From contig NZ_JWJH01000010.1 of NCBI RefSeq assembly GCF_000949865.1, forward strand, positions 92,619 through 156,618: DNA of 64,000 bases. Direction: 5' to 3'. Within the stretch, counting starts at the first letter, position 1; every line of letters starts with the position of its first letter. The DNA comes from Rhizobium nepotum 39/7. GTDB lineage: Bacteria; Pseudomonadota; Alphaproteobacteria; Rhizobiales; Rhizobiaceae. Positions 63,013 to 64,000 of this stretch are shown here, in pieces. The translations under genes were made by a program, and so were the position numbers. Under the pieces are notes generated by a model. That model was not told where the DNA came from, ran no database searches, and saw only the letters and a program-made list of their open reading frames with translations.

Positions 63013-64000
63013 CTATTGTCTGGCCGGAGCGGTATCCGGAACCACGCGATAATCATCGATACGGCCCGCCGGGGCGTCTGCCATCTCGCCCCGTTTGGTC
63101 AGCCGTTCGCGTGGCGATTCCACCACCGAGACGCGTGCCGGTCCGGCAGAGGCGTCGCCAAGCAGCTTGTCACCGCCATCGAGGTCCGGATCGGTCAGGC
63201 TGATCGGCTGCGTGCGCACCTGTCCCGCATCGATGCCGAGGGCCGGCAGGGACGTGAGCGCCGGCAAATTGCTGCCGTCCAGTTTCACGAGGTCCGGCCC
63301 GGCGCTGTCGAGGTGCCTGCGCACGAATTTTTCGACGTAAAAGGCGAGCTTGCGTTTGCCGGCGCTTGTCATACCGACGCCATCGGCTTCGCGCAGGCGG
63401 GCCTGCTGGCCGTTCATGTCGTAGCCGGTGATGACGAATTTTCCGGCCTCATCGACGAAGCCGTCCCAGACATCGACGAATTCGCCGCCGTATTTTTCGA
63501 CATGGCTGCGATAAAGCCGGTTGAAACCGACGAGATCGGCTGTGAGCGAGGACGACTGAAAGGCGGGAAGGCCAACCCACAGCAGCGGCACCTTGGGCCG
63601 GCCGGCAAGGGTCAGCAGTTCATCAATCCGCCGCTCATATTCCTTGAACCAGACGTCGGTACCGAATTTTTCCCTGATATCGCCGATCTGCATCTGCTGG
63701 CGATCGTTCGATCCCATCATGATGACGATGGTGGCGGGATTGGTCTCGGTTATGAATTTCGGCAGGTTGGCGAACCAGTCGTAATAATCCGTGCGGACCA
63801 GACCGGAGGAACCGTTCGCACGCACATCGACGGCAATTGCCGGCGAGCTTGCAAAGGCGTTGACCAGTTCTTCCCCCATGCCGCCAGCCAGAAAATCACC
63901 GATGACCAGAACACGTCTTGCATTTTCAAGCTTGGCGGCCGGCTCCGGCTTTTCGGTTCGCATCTGAACCACCGAAGGCGTCTTTCGGGCGGGTTGGGGG
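63013..64000 (-). CDS. DUF459 SGNH-like protein, N-terminus outside window
   Basis: At least 329 residues; the frame stays open to the right edge and the part there is proline-rich, as expected for the linker after an N-terminal signal or membrane anchor. DUF459/SGNH features: RRVLVIGDFLAGGMGEELVN (Asp in place of the usual nucleophile Ser), IVIMMGSNDRQQM with the Asn block, VPLLWVGLPAFQSSSL, and DGVGMTSAGKRKLAFYVEKF with the last block. Function unknown; members often sit near cell-envelope polysaccharide genes. The internal GTG 63972 is unlikely to be the true start. Confidence 0.75.
   Translation of the reverse strand, partial: PQPARKTPSVVQMRTEKPEPAAKLENARRVLVIGDFLAGGMGEELVNAFASSPAIAVDVRANGSSGLVRTDYYDWFANLPKFITETNPATIVIMMGSNDRQQMQIGDIREKFGTDVWFKEYERRIDELLTLAGRPKVPLLWVGLPAFQSSSLTADLVGFNRLYRSHVEKYGGEFVDVWDGFVDEAGKFVITGYDMNGQQARLREADGVGMTSAGKRKLAFYVEKFVRRHLDSAGPDLVKLDGSNLPALTSLPALGIDAGQVRTQPISLTDPDLDGGDKLLGDASAGPARVSVVESPRERLTKRGEMADAPAGRIDDYRVVPDTAPARQ

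Noticed and set aside
1..64000. CRISPR arrays, tRNA or rRNA genes, insertion sequences, integrases, phage genes
   Set aside because: None recognised on reading both strands; the repeats seen are operators, hairpins and one rhizobial palindrome.

Overview
The window looks like chromosomal or chromid DNA of an Agrobacterium/Rhizobium-type alphaproteobacterium. The coding is GC-rich and dense. The strongest single anchor is a 776-residue PL15 oligoalginate lyase whose residues 199, 311, 365 and 531 match those I recall for the characterised A. tumefaciens C58 enzyme Atu3025. I see no rRNA, tRNA, CRISPR array, insertion sequence, integrase or phage gene.

Layout. 1-813: 5' end of a fused TRAP permease cut by the window edge. 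1291-1965: a lone DUF2161 PD-(D/E)XK-like protein. 1984-6712: LysR regulator divergent from a 4-oxalomesaconate tautomerase (GalD/PrpF family) and an SsuABC/NMT1-type importer. 6933-11049: two convergent arsenic operons, arsR-MFS facing arsR-acr3-arsC-arsH. 11131-15080: an integral-membrane M48 peptidase paired with a 678-residue DUF4034-like protein. 15341-17674: GntR regulator, a 30-codon ORF resembling a severed SDR start, and a mannonate oxidoreductase. 17809-19748: MFS exporter divergent from a TetR regulator, with three copies of one operator between them.

19914-32684 is the main catabolic block. A GntR regulator leads eleven genes on the minus strand: four for an alginate-oligomer ABC importer, then PL15 lyase, SDR (probable unsaturated-uronate reductase), SGNH hydrolase, D-2-hydroxyacid dehydrogenase, TIM-barrel isomerase/epimerase and a glucarate-dehydratase-family enzyme. 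Import, depolymerisation and reduction to 2-keto-3-deoxygluconate are covered; the last four genes suggest the operon handles more than plain alginate.

33011-39164: TetR regulator divergent from an RND pump with two tandem lipoprotein adaptors. 39390-44187: asparagine/aspartate locus (GntR, aspartase, permease, asparaginase) with a palindromic operator and a degenerate second copy between the divergent genes. 44188-52781: kdp potassium system with a structured leader, two extra small membrane-protein ORFs, kdpFABC, a hairpin, then kdpDE. 52818-53870: threonine aldolase. 54244-60627: gltB, a 52-residue membrane ORF, and gltD. 60781-62807: a two-component pair. 63013-64000: a DUF459 SGNH protein cut by the right edge.

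All functional assignments come from reading motifs, lengths and gene order; no database search was run. Operators and hairpins were found by eye, with arm sequences checked base by base.
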